A stretch of 45,771 nt of DNA from Psychrobacter immobilis (GCA_904846265.1 CAJHAA010000022.1:1-45771), one strand, 5' to 3'. Counted from the stretch's first letter, positions 17,012 to 25,837 are shown. Numbers and translations: made by a program. The notes: a model not told the origin generated them from the sequence alone.

Positions 17012-17851
17012 ATGAGCTCAGCTCTATCTTCCTCGCCTTCTTTGAATGAGCAAGCAAACAGCGGTCTTGATGATACAACGGCTACCGCCATTAATGTAGA
17101 TCCTAGCGAAGTCGACAAGTTTAATAAGTTGGCAAGCGAATGGTGGAGTAAGACGGGTGCATTTGCGACTTTGCATGAAATAAATCCACTGCGTTTAAAT
17201 TGGATAGAAGAAAACGTCAAGCGCAGTTATCAAAATGACAGTGCTGATACGGACATTCATAAAACGGCTGAAACTGGCTTGGCTGGAAAAAAGGTGCTCG
17301 ATGTCGGCTGTGGCGGCGGTATCTTGTCGGAGTCTATGGCACGTCGCGGTGCGGATGTGACAGGGATTGATTTGGGTACCGAAAATCTAAAAGCGGCAGC
17401 GCTGCATGCAGAGCAAAGCGCTTTACATGAGACGCTGCGCTATCAGCATATTCCAGTAGAAGAATTAGCCAAAACTCATGCAAGTCAGTTCGATATGGTG
17501 ACTTGCATGGAGATGCTCGAGCATGTGCCTGATCCTAGCTCGATTGTGCAGGCTTGTTTTGAATTATTGGCACCAGGCGGTGTTTGCGTGCTATCGACGA
17601 TCAATCGAAACCCTAAATCATACCTATTTGCCATCGTTGGGGCAGAGTATGTATTGCGCTTGCTCGATCGCGGCACTCATGATTATGCCAAGTTTATTAC
17701 GCCAGCCGAATTAGACAAAATGGCAATTGACGCTGGATTCACACGTCAAAATATCATTGGCTTGCATTATAATCCGCTGACCAAGCGCTATTGGCTGGCT
17801 CAAAATGTCGATGTCAATTACATGATGGCAGTACACAAGCCACTGGCTTAA
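17012..17851 (+). CDS. ubiG: Ubiquinone biosynthesis O-methyltransferase UbiG
   Basis: UbiG performs both SAM-dependent O-methylations in ubiquinone synthesis. The 279-residue protein has the N-terminal DKFNKLASEWWSKTGAFATLHEINPLR block diagnostic of UbiG, the SAM motif VLDVGCGGG (95-103), and VTCMEMLEHVPDP further on. It is longer than E. coli UbiG by an N-terminal extension of about 30 residues and a small insertion near 73-91. A strong ribosome site (AAGGA) precedes the ATG at 17012. It begins the ubiG-mupP-SDR group known from Pseudomonas. Confidence 0.95.
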   Translation: MSSALSSSPSLNEQANSGLDDTTATAINVDPSEVDKFNKLASEWWSKTGAFATLHEINPLRLNWIEENVKRSYQNDSADTDIHKTAETGLAGKKVLDVGCGGGILSESMARRGADVTGIDLGTENLKAAALHAEQSALHETLRYQHIPVEELAKTHASQFDMVTCMEMLEHVPDPSSIVQACFELLAPGGVCVLSTINRNPKSYLFAIVGAEYVLRLLDRGTHDYAKFITPAELDKMAIDAGFTRQNIIGLHYNPLTKRYWLAQNVDVNYMMAVHKPLA

Positions 17852-17926
17852 GCTGAATGCCGTATTTGGTTGTTTTCATGCCATACTATTTCATTCAATA
17901 CCTTATCTATATTAAGAGCATTCACT

Positions 17927-18637
17927 ATGAGCCAATTTGTAAAAGCGGTTTTATTTGATCTCGATGGGACATTAATCGATACGGCTGCTGACTTTGTCCG
18001 TATTATCGGTAAAATGAGCCGCGAAAATGATTGGCAAGCACCCCCTGAAACAGAAATTCGCGAGCAAGTTTCTGCTGGTGCTTCAGCGATGGTACAGTTG
18101 ATGCTACGTCATAACGATCAAATTGAGGTTAGCGAAGAAGCTTTACAGGAGTTTCGCCAACAGTTTTTAGATGATTATGAAGCTGAGATATGCGTCGATA
18201 GTTGTGTGTTCGCTGAATTAGAAGACGTGTTGACTGCTCTTGAAGAAAAAGGGGTGCCATGGGGTATTGTGACCAACAAGCCGCGTTATTTGGCAGAGAA
18301 GTTACTAGACAAGATGCAGTTAGACGGGCGCTGTTCTGCTTTGGTCTGTCCTGATGATGTGTCTCGCTCAAAACCTGACCCAGAGCCTATGTATGCGGCG
18401 TTAGAGAAGCTTGGTATCCCTCGCGGCGCCGCTGAAAGCGTTATTTATGTTGGCGATCATATCCGTGATATCGAAGCTGGTAATGCCGCTGGCATGCCGA
18501 CGATTCTAGCTGCCTACGGTTATATCCCGCCTGAAGATCAAAAAAACCTAAAGAAATGGGGCGCAGATTATATTACTGATACGCCTGAGCAATTAAATAA
18601 ACTGTTGCTCTCATCTGGTAAATTTGACTATTTATAA
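17927..18637 (+). CDS. mupP: HAD phosphatase, probably N-acetylmuramic acid 6-phosphate phosphatase MupP
   Basis: A HAD-family phosphatase of 236 residues with the nucleophile motif LFDLDGTLIDT (Asp11, Asp13), the Thr motif GIVTNKP, a Lys (SKPDPEP) and the acidic motif VGDHIRDIEAG. It resembles phosphoglycolate phosphatase (Gph). Its place between ubiG and a YciK-type SDR is that of P. aeruginosa MupP, which dephosphorylates MurNAc-6-P during peptidoglycan recycling; that context favours MupP. The ATG at 17927 is chosen over an upstream in-frame ATG at 17870 because the family starts a few residues before LFDLDGT. Family is certain; substrate rests on synteny. Confidence 0.8.
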   Translation: MSQFVKAVLFDLDGTLIDTAADFVRIIGKMSRENDWQAPPETEIREQVSAGASAMVQLMLRHNDQIEVSEEALQEFRQQFLDDYEAEICVDSCVFAELEDVLTALEEKGVPWGIVTNKPRYLAEKLLDKMQLDGRCSALVCPDDVSRSKPDPEPMYAALEKLGIPRGAAESVIYVGDHIRDIEAGNAAGMPTILAAYGYIPPEDQKNLKKWGADYITDTPEQLNKLLLSSGKFDYL

Positions 18638-18736
18638 ATCAAATTATAAATCGAGTCCGCCACACTCTATGTTTTTAAAGAAACACGATAAATACTTAGC
18701 ATCCCAACTATTAAACGATAAGCAGTGAGTAATGCC

Positions 18737-19573
18737 ATGAGTGACAATATTAATCAGCTGGCTAATCAGCAAGACAACCAAAAAACTGTTCAAAGTCTAC
18801 CTCAACCGTTAACTCATAACGATATTCGCAACTTTGTACCATCTGATAATTGTTTAGATGGTAAGACTATTCTGGTCACGGGGGCAGGTGACGGTATCGG
18901 CCGCGTTGCCGCTCTGACTTATGCTCGCTATGGAGCGACAGTCCTGTTATTGGGACGTACCAGCAGCAAGCTTGAATATGTTTATGATGAGATTGAAAGT
19001 CTTGGCGGCAAACAGCCTGCCATGCTACCGATGAATCTAGAAGGGGCAACCTATGCTGAGATGCAGCAGTTAGAGGGGTTGATTAATAAAGAAGTCGGTC
19101 AGCTCGATGGTATCTTGCACAATGCGGGCATGCTTGGGCAGCTAACCCCACTTGAGATGTATGACGTCGATACTTTTGCACAAGTTATGAAGGTGAACTT
19201 TACCTCGACGTTTATGCTCACCCAAGCACTGCTACCACTACTTAAAGATGCTGAGAATGGTTCTATTGTTTTTACCTCTAGCACGGTCGGTACACATCCT
19301 CGCGCGTTCTGGGGTGCTTATGCGCTGTCCAAGCAAGCCGTAGAAGGCATGAGTGATATCTTTACCCAAGAGACGCAGAATACGACTAATTTACGTTTTA
19401 ACTGTGTCAATCCTGGTGGCACTCGTACCAATATGCGTGCGCATGCTTATCCAGGAGAGAGTCCTATGAGCCTAAAAACACCTGAAGATATCATGGCAGG
19501 CTATGTTTGTCTGATGAGTGATGCCAGTATCGGGGTACGCGGGCAAGTGGTTGAGCTACAGCCAAAAGATTAG
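18737..19573 (+). CDS. YciK-family short-chain dehydrogenase/reductase
   Basis: A classical SDR with the cofactor motif TGAGDGIG (48-55), NAG (129-131), Ser181/182 and catalytic Tyr195-xxx-Lys199 (GAYALSKQA). It resembles E. coli YciK and Pseudomonas PA3173, whose substrate is not established. The first 30-40 residues are a polar extension. An in-frame GTG four codons upstream (18725) is an alternative start; neither has a clear ribosome site. It is third in the ubiG-mupP-SDR group, about 100 bp after mupP. Confidence 0.82.
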   Translation: MSDNINQLANQQDNQKTVQSLPQPLTHNDIRNFVPSDNCLDGKTILVTGAGDGIGRVAALTYARYGATVLLLGRTSSKLEYVYDEIESLGGKQPAMLPMNLEGATYAEMQQLEGLINKEVGQLDGILHNAGMLGQLTPLEMYDVDTFAQVMKVNFTSTFMLTQALLPLLKDAENGSIVFTSSTVGTHPRAFWGAYALSKQAVEGMSDIFTQETQNTTNLRFNCVNPGGTRTNMRAHAYPGESPMSLKTPEDIMAGYVCLMSDASIGVRGQVVELQPKD

Positions 19574-19734
19574 CCATGTGATTTTTTGCTAGGAAATGTC
19601 ATTATTTAGCGCATTTATTCGCATACTTTCAGGTTGAGGCATGCTCTAGTAGGTTGCAATTAATCATAGATAACCCCATCTATTTGTTATTAAAGCGATT
19701 TGTAATATCTAATTATCGTAAATAGGATGAAGTT

Positions 19735-20001
19735 ATGGCAGGTGGTTGGTCAAGAGATGGTGCTGAGCATGAGCAAATGGATGCAACGGTAAATGATGCA
19801 TTAGAGCGGGCAAGACGTGCTTTGCCAACTGGCATCAGTGCCGAGATATGTGATGAATGCGGCAAGCCTATTCCAGAAGCACGGCGGTTAGCAGTGCCTG
19901 GTATTCAGCATTGCGTCAGCTGTCAGACAGAACTTGAACAAGAGGCGAGAGCCGCTGAGTTGTTTAACCGGCGCGGTAGCAAAGACAGTCAATTACGTTA
20001 A
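19735..20001 (+). CDS. DksA/TraR-family C4 zinc-finger protein (YbiI-like)
   Basis: An 88-residue protein ending in the DksA/TraR zinc finger: Cys39-x2-Cys42 and Cys60-x2-Cys63 (ICDECGKPIPEARRLAVPGI...CVSC). The coiled-coil arm of full-length DksA is missing, as in the short YbiI-type members. Full-length relatives bind the RNA polymerase secondary channel; the role of the short ones is not settled. The ribosome site is AGGATGAAG. It is followed at once by a strong terminator, so it is probably monocistronic. Confidence 0.85.
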   Translation: MAGGWSRDGAEHEQMDATVNDALERARRALPTGISAEICDECGKPIPEARRLAVPGIQHCVSCQTELEQEARAAELFNRRGSKDSQLR

Positions 20002-20012
20002 AAAAGAAAGAG

Positions 20013-20056
20013 GGCAGACATTGCTATATCGAACAGCAATGTCTGCCTTTTTTTTG
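20013..20056 (+). terminator. Rho-independent terminator after the zinc-finger gene
   Basis: Perfect 13-bp stem GGCAGACATTGCT / AGCAATGTCTGCC with a nine-base loop, followed by a run of nine T. On the reverse strand the T stretch is interrupted, so it mainly serves the forward gene. Confidence 0.93.
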
Positions 20057-20063
20057 TTTATTA

Positions 20064-21317
20064 CTATATAACCAGTGCCATTAGTTCACGGTCGCAGGTA
20101 TCCCAATCGATAGAAGGTAGCGTCTCTATAGAAGATAAAAATGCTGTCCTATATTTTTCTTCTGAGCGGTCGCTTTCTGCCGCTGTATCGTTGTCATTAT
20201 TAGTATTTGCATCCAACTGTAATATAATCTCTAGCCGACTATCAACTTGTGCGCTGACCGTACTGGTTGTTAAGCTGTCAGGGGTAAAATTGATTTGTAG
20301 CCAGCCATCAGACGTATGAACCACACCTTTGATACGTTGCCAGTTCGGTAGCGTTAATAACCAGCTCTGTAACTCATCCGCTTTTAATATGTAGTGCGCT
20401 GGCAGTCGCCAACCCGCCAACTGTAAATCTTGCTGTTTCTCATGATAACGATAAGGTAGCTCAATATCTGTGTCGGTCTGCGCATTATCTTTGTTTGTAA
20501 AAGCGTCGGATGGCAAGGTGGTCGATATCGATAGGGCCTTACTCTGCGGTTGCAAGCTAGTAGTCGATTTTTGAGGGTGAACAATATTGACTGTGCGTTG
20601 TTTCGAGATAACCTGACTGGGCTTGGTTAGCTGCGTTTTCAACTCTGACACGCTTGATTCTGATAAAAGAATATTGGATGAGTCATTTGTATCATGAGAT
20701 ATCTGCTCAGATGCTGCCCAAATAATTTTTACCTGTGCATTGAGCTTGGCTATCCATTGTTGCAGTGCTTGTTTTTCGCTATCGCTTAATTGAGCATAGC
20801 GATTAATGACTAACACATCGGCATCACGGACATGCGCTTGAAAACCGTCATGATGACGGTATTTATCTTGCTGCCATTGCACGCCACTCAGTACCGTTAT
20901 TACTGCCTGCATATTGAGCGCTGTTTGCCAATGCGGTGCACTGAGCTGCATGATAAGCTCACGTGGATGAGCAAGCCCTGTGGGTTCGATGAGCAACCGC
21001 TGTGGATGATGTTCACTAAGTAGCCGACTGATAGCAATTTGTAATGGCAGCTGACTGGTACAACAAATACAGCCACCACTGACTTCGCGTATCGCAATAT
21101 TATCTTGCTCAGGCTTACTCTCTTGCGCGCTTGCCAGCAGCGCACCATCAATACCGATACGACCAAATTCATTGATCAGTAATGCCCAGCGCTCATCGGC
21201 AGGTTTGATAGCAAGAAGTTGATTGATGACCGTGGTCTTGCCAGCACCCAAAAACCCTGTCACCAAGGTGCAGGGTATGTTTTGAAAAATAATAGGTTTT
21301 TTCACAGAGACACTCAT
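20064..21317 (-). CDS. COG0523 (CobW/YjiA-type) metal-related GTPase with altered G4 motif
   Basis: A G3E-family P-loop protein of about 417 residues. Visible are Walker A GFLGAGKTT (22-30), NEFG (50-53), the metal-binding GCICC (83-87) and EPTGLAHP (112-119). Members deliver or insert metals such as zinc or cobalt using GTP. The nucleotide-specificity motif, normally NKxD, reads N173-R-Y-A176 (VLVINRYAQLS), so the Asp that recognises guanine is missing. A Ser/Thr/Gln-rich linker (about 205-275) separates the GTPase from a CobW C-terminal domain, and the protein ends with an acidic tail. Numbering counts a doubled initiator Met; either ATG (21318-21320 or 21315-21317) could be used. It lies downstream of ompR on the same strand. 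I saw no Zur-like site. Confidence 0.82.
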   Translation of the reverse strand: MSVSVKKPIIFQNIPCTLVTGFLGAGKTTVINQLLAIKPADERWALLINEFGRIGIDGALLASAQESKPEQDNIAIREVSGGCICCTSQLPLQIAISRLLSEHHPQRLLIEPTGLAHPRELIMQLSAPHWQTALNMQAVITVLSGVQWQQDKYRHHDGFQAHVRDADVLVINRYAQLSDSEKQALQQWIAKLNAQVKIIWAASEQISHDTNDSSNILLSESSVSELKTQLTKPSQVISKQRTVNIVHPQKSTTSLQPQSKALSISTTLPSDAFTNKDNAQTDTDIELPYRYHEKQQDLQLAGWRLPAHYILKADELQSWLLTLPNWQRIKGVVHTSDGWLQINFTPDSLTTSTVSAQVDSRLEIILQLDANTNNDNDTAAESDRSEEKYRTAFLSSIETLPSIDWDTCDRELMALVI

Positions 21318-21439
21318 CATATAGGCCGTATTTTTGAGTAATCAAACACGACCTATATTAAAAGGAAATGATATTAGCGTGTGTCCTCAATTCAATCGAT
21401 AATCGAAATTTTCAAAATGAGAACACACTTAGTCAAAAG

Positions 21440-22198
21440 TTACTCACTTTTAACGGTTTCTACTTCGGCTTCGTCAGGAACGAATACGTAGCCTACACCC
21501 CAAACGGTTTGGATGTAACGCGCTTGTGACGGGTTGTCTTCAATCAAACGACGCAAACGTGATACCTGTACGTCGATAGAACGCTCCATCGCACCCCATT
21601 CACGACCACGCGCAAGGTTCATCAATTTATCGCGTGTCAACGGCTCACGTGGATGCTGCACGAGTGCTTTTAGCACCGAAAATTCACCTGTCGTTAAAGT
21701 GACAACATTGCCGTCACGTTTAAGCGTACGTGTCGATAAATCAAGCGTCCACGGTCCAAACTCAACCACTTCAAGCTGATGGCTTGGTGCGCCAGGTAGC
21801 TCGCGATTTTGACGACGTAATACCGCTTTGATACGAGCCAACAGCTCTTTTGGGTTAAAGGGTTTTGGCAGATAATCATCTGCACCCGCTTCTAGACCAG
21901 CGATACGATCGGCATCACCACCTTTGGCTGTCAGCATAATGATAGGGATGTCACCATTGTCTTCGCGTAGACGCTTACAGATACTGATGCCGTCTTCGCC
22001 TGGCAGCATCAAATCGAGTACCACCAACGAGAAAAGCTCACGCTGCAACAGCTTATCCATTTGACTACCATCATGAGCGGTACGGACGACAAAACCGTCG
22101 TCTTCTAGAAAGCGCTGTAATAAAGAGCGCAAGCGTGCATCGTCATCAACGACTAAAATTCGTTGAGTTAAGGTATCAGGGCTGTTATTTTCAGACAT
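21440..22198 (-). CDS. ompR: OmpR-type response regulator
   Basis: A 252-residue response regulator. The receiver domain has the acidic pocket VVDDD (16-20), phospho-acceptor Asp62 (VVLDLMLPGEDG), Thr90 and Lys112 (PKPF). The C-terminal winged helix shows LTTGEFSVLKALVQHPREPLTRDKLM and VQVSRLRRLIEDNP...VWGVGYVF, which is very OmpR-like. OmpR adjusts porins and envelope genes to osmolarity. The usual partner kinase gene envZ is not downstream; a COG0523 GTPase follows instead after about 120 bp. The ribosome site is GAGG eight bases before the ATG. A MITE sits about 67 bp upstream. Confidence 0.92.
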   Translation of the reverse strand: MSENNSPDTLTQRILVVDDDARLRSLLQRFLEDDGFVVRTAHDGSQMDKLLQRELFSLVVLDLMLPGEDGISICKRLREDNGDIPIIMLTAKGGDADRIAGLEAGADDYLPKPFNPKELLARIKAVLRRQNRELPGAPSHQLEVVEFGPWTLDLSTRTLKRDGNVVTLTTGEFSVLKALVQHPREPLTRDKLMNLARGREWGAMERSIDVQVSRLRRLIEDNPSQARYIQTVWGVGYVFVPDEAEVETVKSE

Positions 22199-22264
22199 AC
22201 AGGCATCCTCTTATAAAAATTATTATTAGTAGAAATTATCGTTAACAGTCAAGGCTAAAGGTTA

Positions 22265-22372
22265 TATAGTTAAAATGATATAAAGAAAATACGGTGTCAG
22301 GCTCGTTGAGTCTACTATTTATAGTATTTTAACGTGCTGTCCTCATCGCTAAATTATCTTGAATCGACTATA
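22265..22372. mobile_element. 108-bp MITE (copy 2), diverged
   Basis: It has the same length as the element at 867-974. It begins TATAGT at 22265 and ends GACTATA at 22372, and the blocks AATACGG, CTCGTT and TGAA-CGACTATA are shared when copy 1 is read in reverse. It lies within the upstream region of ompR, between ompR and the divergent tex gene. Confidence 0.55.
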
Positions 22373-22666
22373 CAAAAAAACCTGAGCAAAAAAACTGTCT
22401 TTATTCAATGAGTGGTCAAAAGTAAAGGTCCGTCTCAATCCATCATAAATTTGAATACTATTGTTCAATGCGTCAGCGCGTACCAATATTTGCGCCTTCG
22501 ATACTTTAGTGTATAAGATTGCACCACTAATTGCATCACCCATCAGGACAAATGCTGTATGCGTTTGTTTAACAAAGCGACAGAACCTATGATATGAGAC
22601 GATTTTCGTCATAAAACTAGCGATAAATAACGAAAAGATAAAAAGGATTTTTATTCATGCAGCTTT

Positions 22667-22675
22667 TGCTATAAT
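22667..22675 (+). promoter_or_regulatory. Extended -10 promoter of tex
   Basis: The sequence TGCTATAAT is a consensus extended -10 (TGn plus TATAAT), lying 34 bases before the tex start codon. No good -35 hexamer was found at the normal spacing, which extended -10 promoters tolerate. Confidence 0.6.
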
Positions 22676-22708
22676 GCAAAACTACATTTCTCAACGATTG
22701 ATACGTCT

Positions 22709-25258
22709 ATGAGTAGCACTGATACCTTAACGCCATCTCAAACCTCGACAAATGCACAGGTTTTGGATGCAACCACACACGCGAATATTCACGACAAGCT
22801 TGCTCGCGCGCTTGGCATTAAGACTGCTCAAGTCAATGCGTTTGTCAAACTTTACGATGAAGGCGCGACCGTTCCATTTATTGCCCGTTATCGTAAAGAA
22901 AAGACGCAGAATCTTGACGATGCGCAATTACGAGCGCTTGAGAAGTCACTCAATTATGAGCGTGACATGGCAACCCGTCGCCTCAAAATTACTGAGCTGC
23001 TAAGCACGCAGGGTAATTTGAATGACGAGCTACAGAAGCGTATCGATAATGCGACGTCGAAACTTGAGCTTGAAGACATCTACTTGCCATACCGCCCGCG
23101 TCGCCGCTCTCCTGCCGCCAAGGCACGTGCTGCTGGTCTTGATGTGGCAGCGCAAGCCGTCTTGACGCAAGAAGTCACGCCAACTGACGCATTAGCAGAC
23201 TATCAAGTACAATCGAGCATTACCGATGATAGTGGTAATGAGATCGAAGTTGATTTTAGCGATATCACCAAGCAATTGGCTGGCGTACAAGCCATCATCG
23301 TTGATGAATGGACGCAGGCTTTGGCTTTGCTAGACAACTTGCGCAGTGGCTTTGCTAAAACTGCCAGTATCGTATCTGCCGTTGCCAGTGAAGAAAAACG
23401 CGAAGTCGGCGAGAAATTCAAAGATTACTTCGAGCATAGCGAAAGCCTTGCGCGTCTGCCGAATCATCGTTTATTAGCGATGCTACGTGGTCGTCAAGAA
23501 AACGTCTTAGGTCTTAAAATCGAAGGCGAAGACGCACCCTTTATCGAAAAAATCATTAAGCATTTTGAGCTTGATACCAAAGCACCTGATGCCCGTCAAG
23601 AATTTTTGACAGAAGCTGCGACCAGTTTATGGAAAGACAAATGGCGTCCGCATATCGAACATCGTTTATTGACGGAAAAACGTCTGACTGCTGAGGCCGA
23701 TGCGATTGATGTCTTTGCCAATAATTTACAGCACTTATTAATGTCAGCGCCTGCCGGCCGCAAAGTAATTTTAGGCGTTGATCCTGGCATTCGTCATGGC
23801 GTAAAAATGGCCATCGTCGATGCTCAAGGTCACGTCATGTTAGATAACGAAGACAAGCCTGTCGTCGCAACCGTTTATCCATTTGCCCCTGATAATAAAA
23901 TGGATGAAGCCAAAAAAGTCATCGATGAATTATTAAGTACTTACAACGTTGATTTAGTGGCTATTGGTAATGGTACAGCGAGCCGCGAAACAGATGCGAT
24001 GATTAAAGAAATTTTGGCTGCCAACTCTGAATTACAAGCCAAATCAGTTATCGTCAATGAGTCAGGCGCTTCTGTCTATTCAGCCAGTGAGCTTGCCACT
24101 GATGAGCTTGGTAATTTAGACGTTTCGGTACGCGGCGCGGTTTCTATTGCGCGTCGCTTGCAAGACCCTTTATCAGAATTGGTCAAGGTTGATCCAAAAG
24201 CGATTGGCGTTGGTCAATATCAGCATGATGTCAACCAAACACAATTGGCAGATAGTCTTGATAAAGTTACGCAAGATAGTGTAAATGCGGTTGGCGTTGA
24301 TGTGAATACTGCAAGCCCAGCTATCTTGGCGCATATCGCTGGTTTGAGTAAAAACGTCGCGCAGCAAATCGTGACCTATCGTAAAGAGCATGGTGCTTTT
24401 GTCAGTCGTGAATCATTGAAAAATGTCCCACGCTTAGGCGCTAAGACCTTTGAGCAAGCAGCAGGCTTCTTGCGTATCCATGGTGGTAGTAATCCCCTTG
24501 ATGCCACTGGTGTGCATCCAGAAAGCTATGCGCTGGTCGATAGCTTATTGGCACAAACTGGTAAAGAATTGCCAGAAGTCATCGGTAATGACGACATATT
24601 AAATACGATAGATACCACTGCATTGGCTGCTAATGATGACAATATTAGTGTAACTGCTATCATCGAGGAGCTAGCCAAACCAGCACGCGACCCACGTCCT
24701 GAATTTAAGACTGCTAACTTCCGTGAAGACGTTAACAGTATTAAAGACTTGAGCGAGGGCATGCAGCTTGAAGGCGTGGTGACCAATGTGACAGCCTTCG
24801 GTTGCTTCATTGATGTTGGCGTCCATCAGGATGGTTTGGTACATATCTCACAAATGGCCAATGACTTTGTCGCTGACCCGATGAACCGCGTCAAGCCTGG
24901 CGATATCGTCTCGGTACGTGTCATCTCTATCGATGAAAAACGTGGTCGTATTGGCTTTAGTATGAAGCCAGAATCTGAAAAGCCTGCGCGCCCAGCAGCT
25001 AAATCGGCTGAAAGTACTGGTAATGATGAGAAAGTCAGTCGTCCACGTAGCGATCATACAAATAGCAAACGCCCAAACAGTAACCGTCCAGCGACTGATA
25101 AGCGCCCGTCGAAATCTCGCGGTAATCGTCAGGATAAAGACCATGCTAATAATGATCGTAGCAAAGCGCCAAGGGCTGATAAAGCAGAAGCACCTAGCAA
25201 AATGGGTACGCTTGGGGCGCTGTTACAGGAAGCTGGCGTGACTAAAACCAAAAAATAG
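22709..25258 (+). CDS. tex: Tex family RNA-binding transcription accessory protein
   Basis: An 849-residue Tex protein. Domains in order: N-terminal helical Tex region (VPFIARYRKEKTQNLDDAQLR); a YqgF/RNase H-like fold from about 352 (ILGVDPGIRHG); helix-hairpin-helix modules from about 530 (VDVNTASPAILAHI, LGAKTFEQAAGFLRI); and an S1 RNA-binding domain from about 683 (GVVTNVTAFGCFIDVGVHQDG). The last roughly 95 residues form a basic, Asn/Arg/Ser-rich disordered tail that makes it longer than the usual 770-780. Tex is an RNA-binding factor affecting transcription; its exact role is unsettled. The original start codon context agrees with the family N-terminus. Confidence 0.95.
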   Translation: MSSTDTLTPSQTSTNAQVLDATTHANIHDKLARALGIKTAQVNAFVKLYDEGATVPFIARYRKEKTQNLDDAQLRALEKSLNYERDMATRRLKITELLSTQGNLNDELQKRIDNATSKLELEDIYLPYRPRRRSPAAKARAAGLDVAAQAVLTQEVTPTDALADYQVQSSITDDSGNEIEVDFSDITKQLAGVQAIIVDEWTQALALLDNLRSGFAKTASIVSAVASEEKREVGEKFKDYFEHSESLARLPNHRLLAMLRGRQENVLGLKIEGEDAPFIEKIIKHFELDTKAPDARQEFLTEAATSLWKDKWRPHIEHRLLTEKRLTAEADAIDVFANNLQHLLMSAPAGRKVILGVDPGIRHGVKMAIVDAQGHVMLDNEDKPVVATVYPFAPDNKMDEAKKVIDELLSTYNVDLVAIGNGTASRETDAMIKEILAANSELQAKSVIVNESGASVYSASELATDELGNLDVSVRGAVSIARRLQDPLSELVKVDPKAIGVGQYQHDVNQTQLADSLDKVTQDSVNAVGVDVNTASPAILAHIAGLSKNVAQQIVTYRKEHGAFVSRESLKNVPRLGAKTFEQAAGFLRIHGGSNPLDATGVHPESYALVDSLLAQTGKELPEVIGNDDILNTIDTTALAANDDNISVTAIIEELAKPARDPRPEFKTANFREDVNSIKDLSEGMQLEGVVTNVTAFGCFIDVGVHQDGLVHISQMANDFVADPMNRVKPGDIVSVRVISIDEKRGRIGFSMKPESEKPARPAAKSAESTGNDEKVSRPRSDHTNSKRPNSNRPATDKRPSKSRGNRQDKDHANNDRSKAPRADKAEAPSKMGTLGALLQEAGVTKTKK

Positions 25259-25274
25259 TCAATGTTAATAGTGA

Positions 25275-25307
25275 CAAAAAAGGCAGCCATTAGGCTGCCT
25301 TTTTTAT
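25275..25307. terminator. Bidirectional terminator after tex
   Basis: Perfect stem AAAAAAGGCAGCC / GGCTGCCTTTTTT with a four-base loop (ATTA). The A and T flanks allow function on both strands; tex is the clear user. Confidence 0.93.
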
Positions 25308-25432
25308 GGAATGTATCTAAAGATAGAAATTGTTAATGAACACTGATAACTGCTCAAACCTAACTCGCTGAATAACCTCTTCTGCGTGATTTCAGTTAAC
25401 AGCGGGGTTCATATCGTACTTTATTTCGTATT

Positions 25433-25837
25433 CTATAATTCTTCTGTGGCTTCTTCAGCTTCTTGTAATTCTTCTTGTGTGTCTAACGAGTCTTCTTCTT
25501 GCATCGCTTCTTCAGAATCTTGAATCAGCTCTTGTTCGGCATCCATTGCTTCTTGCTCAGCTTGAAGCTCAGTAGTCATCGGCTGTTGATTAGCACTGTT
25601 GTTAACATTATTAGCGCTTGCTCTTGAGATAACCTGTGTCTCACTAATCTGAAATGGGCTAGACTGATTGTCTACTGAAGCATTATTTGTATTGTCACCT
25701 TCCATCTCAAGTGTGGTTGCGGTAGCCGCTGTTTGCACATCTACTGCCGCAGTATCAGCAGGTGCTGCCATCGCCAAACTTGGGATAGTGAGCGCAGCGC
25801 CAATCAGTAGCGATAAAGATAGAGTATTTTTTTTCAT
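25433..25837 (-). CDS. Secreted acidic Glu/Gln-rich protein of unknown function
   Basis: I do not recognise a family. The 134-residue precursor has a clear signal peptide (MKKNTLSLSLLIGAALTIPS..., cleavage likely after AMA near 22-24). A Thr/Asn/Ala-rich middle follows, and then a very acidic C-terminal half made mainly of Glu, Gln, Asp and Ala (from about residue 90), likely a long charged helix or disordered. No cysteines are present after the signal. The AAGGAA ribosome site and intact frame support a real gene. The mature protein is expected in the periplasm. It precedes another unknown secreted protein on the same strand, but separated by about 480 bp, so co-transcription is doubtful. 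Confidence 0.75.
   Translation of the reverse strand: MKKNTLSLSLLIGAALTIPSLAMAAPADTAAVDVQTAATATTLEMEGDNTNNASVDNQSSPFQISETQVISRASANNVNNSANQQPMTTELQAEQEAMDAEQELIQDSEEAMQEEDSLDTQEELQEAEEATEEL

Larger units (their letters stand above)
22199..22708. other. Divergent intergenic region ompR/tex
   Basis: The 510 bp hold the MITE copy 2 (22265-22372) and the tex promoter (22667-22675). A frame for an 87-residue peptide exists on the reverse strand (22349-22612), but it overlaps the MITE and lacks a ribosome site. Nothing else was recognised. Confidence 0.45.

Noticed and set aside
22349..22612. Reverse-strand frame for an 87-residue peptide between ompR and tex
   Set aside because: No ribosome site, overlaps the MITE at its 3' end, and the composition looks like translated non-coding sequence.
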